Part shown: in pieces, positions 1-10,385 of the stretch
Position numbering within the stretch: position 1 is the stretch's first letter
Layout: every line of letters starts with the position of its first letter
From: Chrysemys picta bellii
Lineage: Eukaryota > Chordata > Testudines > Emydidae
Direction: 5' to 3'
Length of the DNA stretch: 64,000 bases
NCBI RefSeq assembly: GCF_011386835.1
Contig: NC_088796.1
Location: 72,243,468-72,307,467, forward strand
Notes under the pieces: generated by a model
Seen by the model: only the letters and a program-made list of their open reading frames with translations
What the model was told of the DNA's origin: nothing
Database searches by the model: none
Position numbers and translations under genes: made by a program

Positions 1-455
1 GTTTGTAATTTCCTGGAAGGAGGCTTGTAAGTATTAGAATTTTCTGTTACATTTTAGTATTAATGAATAGCAAAGGATGTCACAAAAACCTTCAAGAGTA
101 CCATATTTTAGAGCAGTAATTTAGTTAAAATTTCTTTCTAAATATTTCTAATACACCCATAAGAAAGGCCATACACCAGTCTCCATTGTATCTAGGTACT
201 AAATACACTGTTACAGTTAAGTAGCTATAACTATCTTCTGTTATAAAGTGTTCTCCAACTTTAACAAAATATTTCTTCTAGGGCTTTGTCTATTGTACAG
301 CTGTAACTGAATTAGGCGATATGGTTACAACACACCTGTCCCTGATCCGGAGACAATACAGAAAAAAATATATAGAAGCCAAGATGGAACCTAACTATAT
401 TCCCAAAGCCCAGCTAAAGCCTTGAGGTCAACCTAAGAGACTGTTTCCACTACAC
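1..455. other. AP3S1 intron, unique AT-rich sequence
   Basis: Intronic sequence upstream of the first visible AP3S1 exon. I see no coding segment, RNA gene or clear repeat. AP3S1 codons before about residue 54 are not found here or anywhere up to 4611, so the start of the gene lies before the window. Confidence 0.6.
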
Positions 456-851
456 CGGGGGGGCCAGCCTGAGCCTGAGAAGGAGCCAGAATTTACCAAT
501 GTACATTGCCAAAGAGCCACAGTAATACGTCAGCAGCCCCCCTATCAGCTCCCTCCGTTCCCGGCACCTCCCACCCACCGGCAGCCCCGCTGATCAGTGC
601 CTCCTTCTCCCTCCCCACACCTCCTGATCAGCTGTTTTGTGGCATGCAGGAGGCTCTGCTGGGGGGAGGAACGAGGGCATGGCAGGCTCAGGGGTGGGGG
701 CGGGAAGGAGTAGAGTGGGGGCAGGGCCTGTGGCAGAGCCAGGGGTTGAGCAGTGAGCACACCCCCTTCCCGGCACACTGGAAAGTTAGCGCCTGTAGCT
801 CCATCCCCGGAGTCGATGCCTATACAAGGAGCCGCAGGTTTGCCACCCCTG
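456..851. mobile_element. Non-autonomous hAT-type element, GC-rich
   Basis: The ends are imperfect inverted repeats: the left begins CGGGGGGGCCAGCCTG and the reverse complement of the right end reads CAGGGGTGGCAAACCTG. The flanking 8-mers CACTACAC (448-455) and CACAATAC (852-859) match at 6 of 8 positions, consistent with a decayed 8-bp hAT target duplication. The interior is GC-rich and has no transposase. The 122-codon frame inside it has proline-rich, low-complexity composition and no recognisable domain, so it is treated as chance. Confidence 0.65.
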
Positions 852-1011
852 CACAATACCATTGCGAAACTTGAAATCAGTGACAGCTCTTCTACTGGGT
901 ACTTAGGCCTGAGCGCCTAATATTTGGATGCTGTGTGCTCTTGATAGAGGGTTCCTGGCCTAAAGATTCCAATGGCTTTCTGCCAGAGTCCAAGTTTGCT
1001 GTTCTGTAGAG

Positions 1012-2023
1012 CAGTGGTTTGCAAACTTTTTTTTCTGGGGACCCAGTTGAAGAAAACTGTTGATGCCCGTGACGCAACGGAGCTGGGGGATGAGGGGTTT
1101 GGGGTGTGGGAGAGGCTCAGGGCTGTGGCAGAGAGTTGGGGTGCTGGGGTGAGGGCTGTGGATTGGATCCGGGAATGAAGGGTTCAGGGTGTGGGAGGGG
1201 GCTCTGGGCTGTGGTAGGGGGCTGGGTTGTGGGAGAGGATCAGGGGTCTGGGCTGGGGCCGGGGATGAGGGGTTTGGGGTGCAGGAGGGGCTCCGGTTTG
1301 GGGGGGGGTCAAGGCTGGGGCAGGGGGTTGGGGTGCGGGAGGGGGTGAGGGCTCTAGGCTGCAGGTGAAGGCTTTGGGGGTTCGGGGATGAGGGGTTTGG
1401 ACTGCAAAAGGGGTTCCGGGTTGGGGGGGCCCCTCAGGGCTGGGGCAGACGGTTGGGGTGCAGGAGTGGGTCAGGGCTCTGGGCTGGGAATGCAGGGCTC
1501 TGGATTGAGGCCGGGGATGAGGGGTTTGGGGTGCAGGAAAGGCTCCAGGTTTGGGGGGGCTCAGGAGGGGGGGCAGGGGATTGGGGCACAGACTTGCCTC
1601 CGGTCAGCAGCGCAGCTGGGGTGCTAAGGCAGGCTTCCTGCCTGTCCTGGCACCGCAGACCGCGCTGTGCCCCGGAAGCGGCCAGCAGTAGTCCGGCTCC
1701 TAGGCGGAGGCACGCAAGCAGCTTTGTGCAGCTCTTGCCTGCAGGCAGTGCTCCCCCCCAGTTCCCATTGGGAACAGTGCTCAGGGTCGGGGCAGCGCAC
1801 GTAGCCTCGTGGCCCACCTGCCTAGAAGCCGGACCCGCTGCTGGCTGCTTCTGGGGCGCAGCGCGGTGTCGGAAAAGGTAGGCACTAGCCTACCTTAGCT
1901 GGGCAGCACCACCGATGGGACTTTTAATGTCCTGGTCAGCAATGCTGACCAAAGCAAGGTGACAAAGTACCTGACATGCTGTGACTCAGTATTGGGTCAT
2001 GACCCACTGTTTGAAAAACAGGG
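1012..2023. mobile_element. Non-autonomous hAT-type element with internal G-rich minisatellite
   Basis: The element begins CAGTGGTTTGCAAAC, and its right end, reversed, reads CCCTGTTTTTCAAAC. It is flanked by a perfect 8-bp duplication CTGTAGAG at 1004-1011 and 2024-2031, the length expected for hAT insertion. From about 1080 to 1580 the interior consists of degenerate units around GGGGATGAGGGGTTTGGGGTG, so long frames on both strands encode Gly/Trp/Arg-rich repeats with no protein meaning. There is no transposase, so it would have been mobilised in trans. Confidence 0.8.
1080..1580 (+). repeat. Degenerate G-rich minisatellite inside the hAT element
   Basis: About a dozen diverged units containing GGGGTTTGGGGTG, GGGCTCTGGGCTG and GGTTGGGGTGCGGGAG follow each other with irregular spacing. 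Many closely spaced G-runs on the + strand give it G-quadruplex potential. It lies entirely within the hAT boundaries. Confidence 0.7.
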
Positions 2024-2045
2024 CTGTAGAGCAAGTCTGGACTAT

Positions 2046-2226
2046 GAAAAATGATGAGGAGATATATCTCCTCAATATATGTTCCATTCTATATGCATCC
2101 GAAGAAGTGGGCTGTAGTCCACAAAAGCTTATGCTCTAATAAATTTGTTAGTCTCTAAGGTGCCACAAGTACTCCTGTTCTTCTTTTTGCGGATACAGAC
2201 TAACACGGCTGCTACTCTGAAACCTG
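2046..2226 (+). mobile_element. Penelope-type tail fragment with degraded hammerhead-like motif
   Basis: The segment from 2140 to 2225 is nearly identical to 5665-5742 and similar to 58550-58624, all ending with CGGATACAGACTAACACGGC or a close variant and then CTCTGA. Upstream, CCGAAGA (2099-2105), a GTGGGC/GTCCAC hairpin and AAAAGC correspond to the better preserved CTGACGA...GAAAGC motif at 58505-58533. An 18-bp palindrome GAGGAGATATATCTCCTC lies at 2056-2073. No target duplication could be assigned. Assignment to a Penelope-like family follows from the link to hammerhead motifs and from memory of turtle repeats. Confidence 0.6.
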
Positions 2227-4611
2227 TGTTAGCAAACACATTTTTAAAAGTGGGTCTTTTGCACAGTGTAGACAGCAAGTTGCGTTTGCTGGCCATGGTC
2301 AACCCTAGGCTTCCCCCATCTAGCAGGTTTTTAAACATGACTTGCCCTGTCTACACTAGGTTCAAAATCTTGTATACAGTGTGTATAGCTACTGTGTTTC
2401 AAAACATGGCTGTATTTCCTAGTTTAATTGTGCCCTCTGAGCCTGGTGTTTAAATAAGGCATATTTGTTTGACCTTTGGTTAAAACTGTGGAGTGTTTTC
2501 CTCTGGTGTATTGGGGTGGCTGATAGGGAGGCAGATATTTTTGATGACAGGTGTTGTCAGTGCTGAAATAGTGTTCGGATTTTTAAGGTAAAATTTTTTC
2601 AAGGTAAAAATGTCAGGTTTTTTTTACCCCTTGTGATCTTAAAGCATGTTTATTGTGAGTTCTCACACATTAACAGCAGGGCAGAAGTGATGAAATAAAA
2701 GAACCATTCATTAAATTTTAGTAATTGAAATCATATAGGTATTAACAAAAACACAATTTTGGGGAAAAGCGGTCATGATTGACGTTGTTTTAGCTGCCAT
2801 GATTTTGGTCTCTTTGTAGACCACTTTTGACACTTAACACGAGTTAACTAGCTACATTCCTCTATGGGGGGAACCTAGGGTTGACTAAAGCCGGTAAATG
2901 TGTTAAAAGCTGTGTTTATACTTGGAGCACAATCATGGTCAAAGTTACCAACCATGACCTGTTTTCCTAGTCAAGAGAAGGCCTAACATTTTGACTAACA
3001 GTTCTTTCTCCTCTTAATTATTCCACTTTTGCTCTCTTCACTCTTGGAAGTATCATTGCAATAGTTCTCCAGTTAGCATAGTCTTCCAGGCTGGACAGAA
3101 ACTGAATTTCCAATGTTTTAAAAAAAAACCCACAGAGTAAAAGCTCACCCTTTCAGGCATTTTTTATACATCATAAGGAAGCGTCCCCCGTCCCCCCCCC
3201 CAAGTGTGGGGGTGGGTGGCACAAGCTCAACTTTTGTTTCCCTTCTTCAAGTCCCCAGTTGATATAGCTCTTCACAGCAGGGACTGTCTTCCTGTATCTC
3301 TGTAGAGCAATTTGCACATTTTGGGGGTTCTAGCAATAAGTGTGAAACAACTTCACATGCACTGCAATATCTAGTTAATTATCATAAATTAAGGACATAG
3401 CATCAACCTTTACTTTGCATTTTTGTTTTTGTTTTGCTTGCAAATTACAAAAACGCTGTACATTTTTTGTTTAGCTGTTTGGGAGAAGGGGACTTGTATT
3501 TTCAAGCATTAATGTGAAGCTGTGTGGAAAGTGCAGGTGTTCTAAAGATTCTTAATAGTTTTAATTTACAAATAAAGAATAGAAAATTAGAAGGATCATT
3601 TCTTTGTGCAGATTTTTGATCCATTAGACTCTGGTGATTTCTTCTGTAAATCCTGCTTAGGAGTATTTTTTAATGGCTTTTCCCCCAATGTGCAGAATCA
3701 TCAGCTTAATACCTGTATATCCATGTGCCACAAAATGTTTTCATTTTATACTTGAGCCATGTTGTTGCTTAAGATAGAATTTTTAGCCACCTAAAGAAGA
3801 GAGATGCATGCCTTGTGATATTTGCAGTTAAAAGTTTCTCTCGGGGAGGCTACAGAGGATGGGCTGAAGCATATCACCATTGATTCACTTAAAATAACTC
3901 TTCCTTTTGTAGTTCACTAACTTGATGGTTAAGGAGAAGTATAAAGAATTTAAATTTCTGCATCTCTTTTAATATTGTAATACAACCAGTTGGGTGCAGT
4001 GCACTCAGACTTTCTGTAATGTCAAATATTCTGTAGCACAACTGCTGTATTTATTCAGTTTATCACTAAGACCATAAATTTGGTTTAAGTGAATAGCAGT
4101 GCAATACATGTGTACTAATCACTAACTTCAATGCATGTGTACTTAAATTTTTTCAACTCCTCTCAATGGCTCCCCTGAGTGGGACTAGGAAAGATGCTTG
4201 AAGCATGTGACCCCCTTCTAAGTAATATTCCTTACTCTCTGCACAGTGCCTGCTAGAATGTCACGGCCTGAAACTTGCACACATCTTAGTGGAAGTGTGT
4301 CCTTATTGATCTGTTTGCCATAGTCCTGATGCATAGGTGCATATATTGGTGTGCTTACTACTGTCTATGAGGATATTTACTAACAGTAATTACAATTCAG
4401 AGTTAAGGTGTCATGTTGGTTTGTTTTTTTCAAAAGCACTTTTACATTAAATTATGAGATTCTCTATTATACTGCTAATGGCTGAAGTATTTTCAACATA
4501 TACTTATTTCATGATGTAATTTAACCTGTATCCTGAAAAGTTTATAATTTGCTGTTAATGAGTTTTTGCTCATCTTGTCTTGACACTGACCTAGCTTATC
4601 TCTTCATTTAG
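2227..4611. other. AP3S1 intron, mostly unique
   Basis: AT-rich intronic DNA up to the acceptor of the exon at 4612. A possible small inverted-repeat element lies at about 2262-2358, where CAGTGTAGACAGCAAG faces TTGCCCTGTCTACACTA. There is a C-rich simple tract near 3185-3202. No coding signal was seen. Confidence 0.5.
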
Positions 4612-4723
4612 ACTAATAGGTGGATCTGATAACAAACTAATCTACCGGCACTATGCCACGTTGTACTTTGTCTTCTGTGTGGATTCTTCAGAAAGTGAAC
4701 TTGGCATTTTAGACCTAATACAA
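4612..4723 (+). CDS. AP3S1: AP3S1 internal coding exon (about residues 54-91)
   Basis: This 112-bp exon encodes the central strand/helix region of the AP-3 complex small subunit sigma-3A. Read with an initial A completing a split Leu codon, it gives LIGGSDNKLIYRHYATLYFV, then a run ending ESELGILDLIQ. It is bounded by CATTTAG| and |GTAAGTG. The sigma fold is a longin-like core that packs against the delta-adaptin trunk. AP-3 sorts membrane cargo from endosomes to lysosomes and lysosome-related organelles. Asn in GSDNK favours AP3S1 over its paralogue AP3S2, which has Tyr there as I recall it. The exon ends in phase 0. There are no stops or frameshifts. Confidence 0.96.
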
Positions 4724-5622
4724 GTAAGTGTTGCTTATAAAGGAAATTCCATGTTTTTAAAGATACTTGGTGTTTCTGCCTTCAGGCTTACCTTTTTCTG
4801 AATTGCTTGAAAATAAAGATGACTTCCATTACAGTATAAAGTACAACATACTTGTGTTAAACGTTGTACAGTTTCCTACCATTACAAGAGAAAGTTCTTT
4901 TTTCCCCAAGTTAATGTTTAGGTAAGAAAGCAGTTCATTTGACAGGTAATGAGCCTAAATTATAATCTGCCATATTTTGTTGCAGTTTTGCAGAGAATTG
5001 GGGTCTAGTTTTGGTAACAGAGTCATTCAGTTCAAATGGCTGTTTTCCTGGATTTTTGTTTCCTCTTTGCTCACTTTGGCATTTTGTAGTGTCTGAACTG
5101 TGTAAGCTATTGGATACCACATACAATGAATCATCTTTTCACAGCTGTTTGCTCTACAGAGTAGAGTTTCTTTTTTTTGTAGCATATCTTCTTACTCAAA
5201 TGTGTTAAAATATTTACAAAGTGAGAAGAGCAGCACATTAATATTTAATGTAACTTTTCATGTATTTCTGAATATTCACTTTATCTACAAAACATACATC
5301 TTCATTCTTAATTAGAAACAATAGGATTAGAAAAGACCACTTGACTTATCCGGTCTGATCCCTTGCATTTTGCAGGACCACTTATGCAATTCCAACTGAT
5401 TTCTTTCTTGCTAAGCTCTAATATGTACAATGATGATGATCAGCAACCTCCCAATAATTCCACTATCCAATGGCATTGTCTAGCCTGTGTTTCCTTTTTG
5501 TATCTTCAGGACAATGGCTTTATGCATATTAAAGCCTTTAGGTAGGTCTGCAACCATCATAAAATATCAACATTAAATCTTTGTTCTCAGACTTCTTCAT
5601 AGGTTGAAGTACTTCTTGTGAT

Positions 5623-5705
5623 AGAAGAACAGGAGGACTTGTGGCACCTTAGAGACTAACAAAATTTGTTAGTCTCTAAGGTGCCACAAGTCCTCCTGTT
5701 CTTCT
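5623..5705. repeat. Perfect inverted repeat, 41-bp arms, 1-bp spacer
   Basis: The left arm, starting AGAAGAACAGGAGG at 5623, is the exact reverse complement of the arm ending CCTCCTGTTCTTCT at 5705. The centre is AACAAA-A-TTTGTT. Such a palindrome can form a hairpin or cruciform and is hard to sequence or clone, so the lack of decay suggests recent origin or gene-conversion-like repair. Confidence 0.95.
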
Positions 5706-5743
5706 TTTTGCGGATACAGACTAACACGGCTGCTACTCTGAAA
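5626..5743 (+). mobile_element. Penelope-type tail insertion with inverted 5' copy
   Basis: The inserted DNA is flanked by a perfect 12-bp duplication TCTTGTGATAGA at 5614-5625 and 5744-5755. Positions 5623-5663 and 5665-5705 are perfect 41-bp inverted repeats around one base. The right half continues into the tail CGGATACAGACTAACACGGC...CTCTGAAA shared with the copies at 2.1 kb and 58.6 kb. A longer than 10-bp target duplication plus an inverted terminal fragment suggests target-primed reverse transcription with twin priming or template switching. Confidence 0.8.
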
Positions 5744-7746
5744 TCTTGTGATAGAGGTGCTTTTGCCATTTCATCTCCCAATACCAATCTGACATCTTCC
5801 GTGTGGAAGCTCTACTGCTTGGAAACATAAACAAATTAGGACTGTGAAGGAAACAATATATTTATAAATGCTTTTTAGGTCACCTTTAGCAGATCAGCAT
5901 GTTCCATGGATATTAATCTTTGACTTTCACTCAGAGGATATACTGTACATGTTTGTCCAGGTTCCAGTCTCTGCCTCAAAGGAGTCTCATGTCAGGACAT
6001 ACCAGTGAAACCTTTCACCTTAATAATTTAGACATTTTAGTGTTATGAATTTTACACTTCTTGTATACAATCATTTTTAAGGCTCTATTCACATTGTTTA
6101 AAGGCTTTGTATCAGTGTTTGTGATTAACTAGAAAAGGGAGAGTTCTATGCGTTCGCATCATTATCACTGGGTATGTAAAGTTTACAGGGTTAAATGTGA
6201 GTTATTCTTAAATCTCCCTTGAAGTGTTACAAGAGGAAATCAAGGCCTTGGTTCAGTTTTTTCTCTCAGAGTTTATGATATTATAACCACAGTAAGTAAA
6301 ATGAAACTAGAACCTGGGCAAACAGCGAGCCATGGTAGTGTGAAGGAGAGTCACATCAAACTTTCAAAAGAATCTAACTAATTTGGGTGTCAAGTCCTTT
6401 TGACTTGACTTTCAGTGAGACTTAAGCTTCTAAGTCAGTTCGGCACTTTTGAAAATTTTACCCTTTATGTATACTCATGACTTCTAAGACTCACTTCCCC
6501 ATGAAGTACCCAAAAAGAAGTTTGAGAGCTCAGTGGTTACAAGCTGTACAGAGCTTTGCAAGTTGCATTTGTGCAATCAGGCAGTTTTACGGGAGGCATA
6601 ATGCAGTTTGGTCTGAAAGATGGATTTCTTAATTTCTTAACGTCAAGTTGTTATGACCGTAGATGCATGTGATTTACCTCGCTCTGCGTGGATGCAAGTA
6701 TTGCAATCTTTAGAGGCACTAAACTTAGAGGTCCTGGGACAACAGATGACTGTAATCTTTAACAAGTCTGGGGTCCAAAAAGCCTAATGTTAATTCAAAC
6801 AGGCATGTGAGATACAAGGTAGAACTGGATGGGAAATGATTTTCCTGTTCTGGAAGAACTTTTGAGATTTCATAAAATTTTCCTGTCTCAACTTGGGACA
6901 AAAAGTCTGTCTCAAATTTTCACAAACCGGAAATCCAGGGAAAAATTCAGATTGGGTCAGTTGAAACATTTGATAACTTCAAAACATTTCACTTACATTT
7001 TTCCTTTACATTTTTTTCCTTTACTGTAAATTAACTTAAATTTTGAACTGAAATTCAGGGGACATGTCAGCAATTTCAAAACTTCTTTCAACCTTTTTTT
7101 GTCACAGGATGTTCATCAGAACCAACCCTATCCTGCAGCAGATTTGATTTCAACAAATAGGCATTTTCTAATGAAAATGTTTAGTTGAAAAATTCCTGAC
7201 CGGCTCTAGTACGAGGTCAGCCCTTTTAGTTTAGATTAGAGCTGGGCAGAAATCCAAAAAACTTCCTTCTGGTTGATGAAATTGAAAACTTAAAAAAATC
7301 AACTGTAGTTAAGGTCCATTTCACAGATTTGCCTGAAAACTAACAAATTTGTGCTTTGGCTGACCACCAGAGGGAATGATTTCCACAGTCTGACCCCCCC
7401 TCTTATGTACTGGCAACTAGAAATTCTCAAAAGAATTTGTTAACTTTTGTAGCACTTCAAGTACAGTAGTGCCCAGATATCAGTACCCAAGTCCTGTTGT
7501 GCAGCACCTGGCACAAACATAAGAAGAGATGGACCCTGTTCGAAAGAGCTTGTGATCAGAAAGACTGTCAGCACAAGCATCTCAGCTGACTTGAACAGTC
7601 TTTAATAGTGCACAGGGAATGATATGGTCCCTAAAGCATCCACCTCCTAAACCATATAAGGTTTTACAGAGTAAAACAGATACTTCAGATTGCACCCAGA
7701 AGCAGAGGGGGAAGTCAGTGTAGTTTATGTAGAACAAGTGTAATTA

Positions 7747-7865
7747 GGGTGACCAGAGGGCAAGTGTGAATAATCGGGACGGTAGTGGAGGGGAATAGGT
7801 GCCTATATAAGAAAAAGCCCCCCAAATCGGGACTGTCCCTATAAAATTGGGACATCTGGTCACCC
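7747..7865 (-). mobile_element. Mariner-type MITE (119 bp)
   Basis: The ends are inverted repeats GGGTGACCAGA / TCTGGTCACCC, flanked by TA on both sides (7745-7746 and 7866-7867), as for Tc1/mariner insertion. The interior carries the reverse-complement form of the unit seen at 10731 (GGGACTGTCCCTATAAAATT). It has no coding capacity. Confidence 0.85.
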
Positions 7866-8387
7866 TAAGTGTAATGTGCTCATGCTGACCAGCTCCACTA
7901 GGTGGATTGTTATACTAAGCACTATTAGAGCTTCCAAGTTTTATTCAAAGTCAGCCCCATGTGTGGTGGTGCTGCATGTATTTATTGCTATAACTACTAA
8001 TGTCCAACCATCTAGGTATTAAATGTGTGGATGATTGTCCCATGCATCTATCAGAGATCACCTTGAGCCAGCTGTTTGGATGATGACATTACAGCTTGTA
8101 CTGCAATGAAAACACTTTCACAGGTGGTCTGGCTTCATCTTTCTTGAGGTTTGCTAGTGCTCTTTAGATCTGGTGACACACCAAAACCTGAGTTAAGAAA
8201 ACCTAAAGTAGGTCTATTGACACCAAATACAAACAGGACTTTCTAGATCTGAAGTAAACATTCCATAATATTTCTTATATAGATTTATCGTTTTATAGTA
8301 TCTGTTTTAGATGCATTTGATTGGTTATCTGGTTTTTTTTCAGCTGTTAATGCTGTAATAGAATTTGAGTATTTAATGCAAGAGGAG

Positions 8388-8640
8388 AAAGGATGGTCTT
8401 GTGGCTAAAACACTGGACTTCAGAGATCTGGGTTCAATTCCCTTCTCTGCCATGGACTTCCTGTATGATCTTGGGCAAGTCATTTAGTCGTTCTGTCCCT
8501 CAGTTCCCAGTCCCTGCTTGTGTATTGTCCTTTTTCTCCCACTTTTTGTCTGTGTAGAATGGAAGCTCTTCAGGGCAAGGACTGTGTTGGTATGTTGCTG
8601 AGCACAGTGGGCCATGATGCTGACAATGGACTCTTAATTT
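8388..8640 (+). repeat. tRNA-derived SINE (MIR/CORE-like)
   Basis: A TGGCTAAAACACTGG-like A-box region and GGGTTCAATTCCC B-box at about 8431-8443 are followed by a body typical of MIR-like SINEs (CTTGGGCAAGTCATTTAGTC...CTGTCCCTCAG). It ends near the GAGCACAGTGGG motif. It is heavily diverged and no target duplication was found. Confidence 0.65.
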
Positions 8641-10385
8641 GTCTTACCAGAACACTAAGAACAAACTGATGTTTTGATTACTTATGCTATATTTAGTATT
8701 GTATATATTTAGGTTTATTAATATTTGAGTAAAATTTAAAACAAAAAAATAAAATACAGCTTTATTGTAATAGTTCATGTAATTCTAAAAGTAAAGCACA
8801 AGGGGGTGCTAGAAATTCACTTTGGATCAATATTAGTTATGGAAAACACACTATTTCTACATCTCTAGTCACCAGGACTTGGCTTGAGATTTATTTGACT
8901 CCAGAATTCATTTTTAATTCTCAGTTCTGTGACTCACGTTGTTTCTGCATTGTTGCTCAACCTTTTTTATGAAGTTGCTTTGTGAAAGTCAGTAGGTAGC
9001 CAGTAATTCCTTGGATGTCAGTTTCATGATTAATTTAATGTCCTGTAGTTAGTCTCAGCTGCAGTGGTATCCCTATAGTACATTTGAACTAGTTTTTCTC
9101 TTAAGGAGAAAGAAGCCCCAGGTTCTTATGACCCATAAGTACTACCACATCTGAAGCAATTACTGCCTTGTTTGAGATCTGTGCGCTTTTATCTCTTGGT
9201 GCACATGTTGGACTCTAAAATAAATTTTGTGCTGTAAGCATGTTGGCTCTTATTTTATCCACTGATGCAGTTATTCTGAGACTTAAAAATAAAACTTAAT
9301 TAAAATTAAGTTATAACTTATTATAACTTGTATTCTAGAGTAATACTTTTTAAAATCAGTATGACATAAAAGGTTATAAACCTGTTTACAGTCTGATTCT
9401 GGGTTTCTGCCCTACCAGTGTCACACATAATCCCAGCTGTCACCAGTAGAAGACTGAGACATTTCAAATATTTATTAATAGAAATCTTGTGAAAATTCCA
9501 GTTGTGGGGCTCTGCAAAAGTAATATTTTTCTCTTAATTTACCAGTGTATTTAGTGCTTAATGATCATGCTATGTAGACAGAGGTCTTTGGGCTTCGGTG
9601 GTTATCTTCCAAAACTTTCCTGTATTGTCTTAGATAACTAATTATGCTACCTTGATATTTGCATTAATTAATAATTTTTTTTTTTAAGAGCAGCCACTGA
9701 AGTTATGGATCTAAGGCTGTTGTGAGGAGAAGTCCTAGTTGTTGGGATAATTTAAGAGTGAAATACTGTTCAGTTGCTCCTTTCCTATTCCCCTGTCTGT
9801 GAATATAAAAATTGCTACTGATGATACTTCTCTTCTTGTGCCTTATTTTAAAATGTCATTTTGTATAAAGGAACATTTTTCAAGGCACTAAATGAGTGTC
9901 TTAATGTCAGAATTTATAAATATCTTGTTGTCTGTGCTATGGAAAACTGTGCTTTTCCCCACTCCCAACTTCTAAACATAAATAACACCAGGATAACTGT
10001 TCCTCTAGATAGAGGATACACTTCTTTTTTATTTTCTCGTTGTGGCTAAATGCTAGACAAAACTACCCTTATATATACAACCCCCTTGAGGCACACACAA
10101 GTTAAGAGAATTTCCCCTGGGAAGTCAGTTGGCTTCTCTGAGCCACATTATAAACATTGTTTAAGTAGTTTAACATATGAACTAATCATTTGTAAACTTG
10201 CCGTGTTTCTAGAAGACATTTTGTGTCTTAACAGTTAACTTTATGAAGAAAATTAGTAACCCCAACAAGATGCCTCTTTTCTTCATGCTTAAAAAGTACT
10301 ATTCAATTAAATGTAAGATATTTATTTGTAAGGTTAATTGTCATAGTAACTCTTGTATTGAATCCATTTAAGAAATAACACAGGT

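Noticed and set aside
506..874. 122-codon frame with an overlapping 105-codon frame on the other strand
   Set aside because: It lies across a GC-rich hAT element, is low-complexity, and has no domain. Long frames on both strands come from base composition.
1434..1881. 127- and 142-codon frames on opposite strands
   Set aside because: Both read through the G-rich minisatellite and the hAT right half, and the protein is repeat-driven.
1080..2000. CpG-island promoter for a gene
   Set aside because: The GC-rich stretch is bounded exactly by hAT ends and an 8-bp target duplication and sits mid-intron.
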